From positions 1,700,001 through 1,764,000 of the forward strand of contig JAQISU010000231.1 of assembly GCA_029339505.1 (NCBI GenBank): a DNA stretch of 64,000 nt, read 5' to 3'. Both the position numbers and the translations under genes were made by a program. Shown piece by piece: positions 60,935 through 64,000 of the stretch. Origin of the DNA: Unio delphinus (Eukaryota > Mollusca > Bivalvia > Unionida > Unionidae). The notes beneath the pieces are model-generated. The model was not told the origin of the DNA. It did no database searches and saw only the letters and a program-made list of their open reading frames with translations. How positions within the stretch are numbered: position 1 is the first letter of the stretch; each line of letters opens with the position of its first letter.

Positions 60935-61014
60935 GGCCGAGTTTCTTAAAGCACACTTTTCCTTAATATCTGTCAAGTAAAATTTCATAATCGACAAATC
61001 CTTAAACTCGGCCT
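60935..61014. repeat. Short inverted repeat
   Basis: Arms AGGCCGAGTTT...AAAG and CTTAAACTCGGCCT enclose about 50 bp. Possibly a very small foldback element. Confidence 0.6.
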
Positions 61015-61579
61015 ATGTACAGCAAACTGTCAGACAGATTTTGGTAATTCGCAACTGGTCGCAATGCAAGTCTTTTCTTTGGAAATATGTGTATCTTTAT
61101 ACAATGATACATACATTAAGCTGATACAGTCCAGTGGGTAAATAAACGTCCTACAAGTACAATATGCACAAATGAACGAAGCCTAAGATTGAGTGTTCGT
61201 CGTAATTAACACGTGTCTAAACAAAGGCAGCACATGTTTCTACACATTCCAATTCAGGGGTATATACTAATATTAATGAATACAAAATCTAAAACATCTT
61301 TTTCGTCAAATTATAAAAAGCTTGACTGGTAAATTTTGAGGCACCTTTAATTGTATTGACTGAAAGGGCAATTTCAAAACAACTGATGTTATTGACAATT
61401 GCATATACACAGACACACATATAACAGAGCAACTGCCCGAATTCGCAATTGTTCACCGACTACTTAAAACATCGGTACACTTCAATTATATTAGATGTAT
61501 GATTGGTGGGTGTAATTACTAGAGCTGGATATGTACAACCATATACTGCAGTTATATAAGAGCTGTATCACTGATGGGT

Positions 61580-61738
61580 GTAATTTTTAGATACCAACAA
61601 TGTTATATCCAGGATATTATTAGGACATAATAACACTATGTTATATCCAGGATATTATTAGGACATAATAACACTATGTTATATCCAGGATATTATTAGG
61701 ACATAATAACACCATATAATATCCAGGATATTATTACC
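61580..61738. repeat. Tandem repeat of 39 bp
   Basis: About four copies with GTTATATCCAGGATATTATT and AGGACATAATAACA; each unit contains the palindromic ATATCCAGGATAT. Confidence 0.9.
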
Positions 61739-61744
61739 ATTTCA

Positions 61745-61815
61745 AGTGTCATAGATCATCACCCGGTGTCTCACCAATTGTATGCTGATGACATGCAAAT
61801 ATACAAGTCTATCCA
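61745..61815 (+). pseudogene. Reverse transcriptase relic (CR1/L2-like LINE)
   Basis: One frame reads SSVIDHHPVSHQLYADDMQ followed by IYKS. The QLYADDMQIY pattern is the RT catalytic YADD motif with the flanks of CR1/Jockey-type LINEs. It stops soon after and no other RT motif is found, so it is a decayed fragment unrelated to the I-group copies (which have FADD). Confidence 0.65.
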
Positions 61816-62044
61816 CCCAAAGATGAAGTATGCACGTTCTGAATACATGTGATAATGATGTGATTATATGTTTAGACCATTGCAGCTGTTTTTGTCTCAA
61901 CCCAGGAACACTGACGTTTTTCTTGTTGATTGATTAATATGCATCACCTTTGTACTTTTTAATTTATTTCTGTCTGTCACGATTGTATACTGCCATGAAT
62001 TTAAGTGGATGAATTCATATTGTATGTTATTATGTATTTGTCTA

Positions 62045-62153
62045 TGCCCTATTTCATAGCGTATAGTGTTATGATTTTGCCTGTAAATTTGTGCCCTATT
62101 TCATAGCGTATAGTGTTATGATTTTGCCTGTATATTTGTCTGTGCCCTATTTC
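62045..62153. repeat. Tandem repeat of about 50 bp
   Basis: Two and a half copies with TGCCCTATTTCATAGCGTAT and GTTATGATTTTGCCTGTA. Confidence 0.9.
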
Positions 62154-62940
62154 ATTTCCACACAAGAAAACCTCAAATTCTCTAGAATCTAACACTACCA
62201 AATTGTGTGGGAAACTTGCACGGGAAGAAAACAAAGCATATTTTAGTATTAAATGTCAAGGTCACATGGAAAGAAGTAATCTGGCACTTGGGACATGGAA
62301 GATGCCAATTGATTTAGGGTTAAAGAGTCAAAGGGCAAGGTCATTGAATATCAAAGATAAATGGATTTTTCAGAATGACATCTTCAAGAGTAAGTTTCAT
62401 CACAAAACCTTTGATGACTTGAGGTGTAAAGGTTAGATATCATGGTCATGTTAGGTATAATAAGAAACAGTTTTGCAACGTACGTTAGTTGAAGTCTGTA
62501 TACCTTGTCCCAAGGTAAGGTCATCCGAGATTCTTTGGTGAATACTCATTTGTCAACCTTGCACAGCTATAGTGCCTACATTTAGTACTGCTAAAGATCA
62601 GGGAGGGCATATACTGCACTGTTTATTCTTGCATCAATGCAAATAAATCTCCTAACAACATTGATGGAGTATGTTCATCCTTATACTCAATTATTATGGA
62701 ACTGATATAATTCATTATGTGACCTTGTAGTCATTTTAGCGTTTCAATCACTGACTTTATATGCATGTCTTGGTCTTGTGTAGATTAAAAATTTCAAAAT
62801 ATTCATCACTCAAATGGCACATTTTAAATTGAGATTTTATAGTTCTGGCATTTTTTTTAAACATCATGATCAAATACCAAGTATTGGATTATCATTCCTT
62901 GAATACACTTACTGTTTAATTCCATTATCATCCATTTTCA
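62154..62940. other. No gene recognised
   Basis: AT-rich sequence. A 77-aa frame at 62203-62436 has no recognisable motif. It ends in a pyrimidine-rich tract and TTTTCAG that could be a splice acceptor for the next feature. Confidence 0.4.
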
Positions 62941-63180
62941 GTCCCATTTCTACAACAGCAGCAACCTCAGCTCCTTGAACAACATCAACTGAGTGATACT
63001 CATGTGTTAATAGATTTCTGCTATGAATTGAATAGTCTACCAAGTGATCCGAATCTCATGTTTTACTTTGAACCTGAAAGAGTATATGAGAGTGCTCATC
63101 TGGATAGGGCTATTCTAAAGCTCAAAGCTGATACCAAGGTGTACCCACCACACTTGACCGAATTCACTGATGTTACATGA
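62941..63180 (+). CDS. Possible host exon or degraded coding segment
   Basis: Starts after a pyrimidine tract and CAG (a good 3' splice-site pattern at 62940). One frame is open for about 79 codons: VPFLQQQQPQLLEQHQLSDT, then FCYELNSLPSDPNLMFYFEP, ending at TGA 63178-63180. Gln-rich start, then acidic. No family recognised. Confidence 0.3.
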   Translation, partial: VPFLQQQQPQLLEQHQLSDTHVLIDFCYELNSLPSDPNLMFYFEPERVYESAHLDRAILKLKADTKVYPPHLTEFTDVT

Positions 63181-63255
63181 TTATCCTAGGATAAAAGTCA
63201 TGGCTACTTCATTGGACATTCACAGGCTGTTATAAAGAAAACAGATAAGTAATAG

Positions 63256-63615
63256 TATATTACGCTAACAAAATCGGATATTGATAATGCCAAAAAATGG
63301 AGTATGGACTTTGTTAATGAGGATGGGTACAATGGTGCTGATAATCAACAGCGTGTTCTCTTTCACTGCTCATTTGAACAATGTGCATCAGGATCACCAG
63401 GTTTTTGGATCAACCCAAGCGATAGCCAGGCTTATGTTGAGCTGATGTTGTTGTGTGGGTATCCAAAATGGCTTTATGACAAATATCAAGGAAATACTAG
63501 TGGAATCACAAACAATTTCTTTGTTGAACAGGGTGTTTCTATGAAGTCAGTCTATGATGATGTAAAGGCAAAATATGAACTGCTTTGCAATACAATATTT
63601 GGAAGAAGGTGAAAA
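63256..63615 (+). CDS. Unrecognised ORF, possible exon or transposon remnant
   Basis: Open from just after a stop at 63253 to 63615. It reads YITLTKSDIDNAKKWSMDFV, then FHCSFEQCASGSPGFWINPS, LMLLCGYPKWLYDKYQG and VYDDVKAKYELLCNTIFG. Composition is protein-like with two Cys and many aromatics. The first ATG is 63304. It may belong with the segment at 62941, separated by stops. I do not recognise the family. Confidence 0.35.
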
Positions 63616-64000
63616 CTGGAAACATTGCAGCAGCAGAGGGGGTGAATCGGACAACTTTTAGACAAAAATCGATTTTAACCGTCAAAACGGCAAATAAAGC
63701 CTTCCTACGAATTTTCACGTTTTAATCAAAATTAAAAAGTCTCCATTTGCCAAACAGAGAGTTAGTCATTTTTGTCTGAAACACGATCTTGCAGGGGGCT
63801 TCGAAATGAATAAAAACTCACCCCGTTGATTTCAACCGAATATTTTATCAAGTCCGACACGATATCGCGTCCGAGGGTCTGCTAAATTTATCGTCACAAA
63901 TCCGTGTGGTATTGACTGAGCATGACTAAAGAAATTTCTAAATCGATTATGATCCATATCACCGCAGCACCAAGTTAGCCAAATATTTCGTAGTGTATGA
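63616..64000. other. No feature recognised
   Basis: Unique-looking AT-rich sequence, no ORF or repeat seen. Confidence 0.5.

Overview
The window reads as metazoan nuclear DNA, probably from a marine invertebrate and perhaps a mollusc (the taxon is inference). Reasons: an endogenous Polinton/adintovirus-type element, six copies of an I-group non-LTR retrotransposon (LINE), a histone H2B relic with a canonical histone 3' stem-loop, and AT-rich DNA with microsatellites on the right. There is no prokaryotic gene organisation.

Layout. (1) 1-8555: right part of a Polinton/adintovirus-like element, all genes on +. In order: a conserved fragment, basic core/minor-virion-type proteins (three of them tandem paralogues), a leader-type protein, a DD35E integrase with chromodomain, a small membrane protein, a penton-like capsid protein, a pVI/pX-like protein, a hexon-like major capsid protein, a Cys-rich conserved protein and an adenain-like protease. 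DNA polymerase B and packaging ATPase are not in the window. (2) 8683-56230: an array of three small non-histone genes (119, 155 and 190 aa). Each has a histone-type 3' stem-loop plus a purine-rich downstream element. Genes 2 and 3 are separated from their apparent promoters by about 35.5 kb and 9.4 kb of retroelements. These are six LINE copies, one tail-only copy and five SINE-like or truncated partners, all on +, stacked head to tail at one short target at the transcription start site. (3) 56226-57587: minisatellite and unassigned sequence. (4) 57588-58567: a DNA transposon with long inverted repeats carrying an H2B pseudogene. (5) 58568-64000: AT-rich host-like DNA with tandem repeats, a reverse transcriptase relic and a possible exon near 63 kb.

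Main reading. The LINE (APE endonuclease, RT, RNase H; ORF1 with three zinc knuckles) appears specific for the Pol II start site of histone-like genes. The target is TCAGTCTGGCTAC in the gene 2 cluster and CCTTGGAGCCACA in the gene 3 cluster, duplicated on insertion. Insertion lies about 28-34 bp below the native TATA box. Every element tail (families A-D) carries a TTTAAA or TATAAA box 35-43 bp above the regenerated target, so each insertion may rebuild a promoter for whatever lies downstream. The ORF1 coding sequence holds three antisense copies of the upstream promoter element of the same target genes. Tail and 3' UTR hairpins show compensatory base changes. Together this looks like a promoter-homing, promoter-restoring retroelement system. 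No search was run; near-identical copies also leave room for assembly error.
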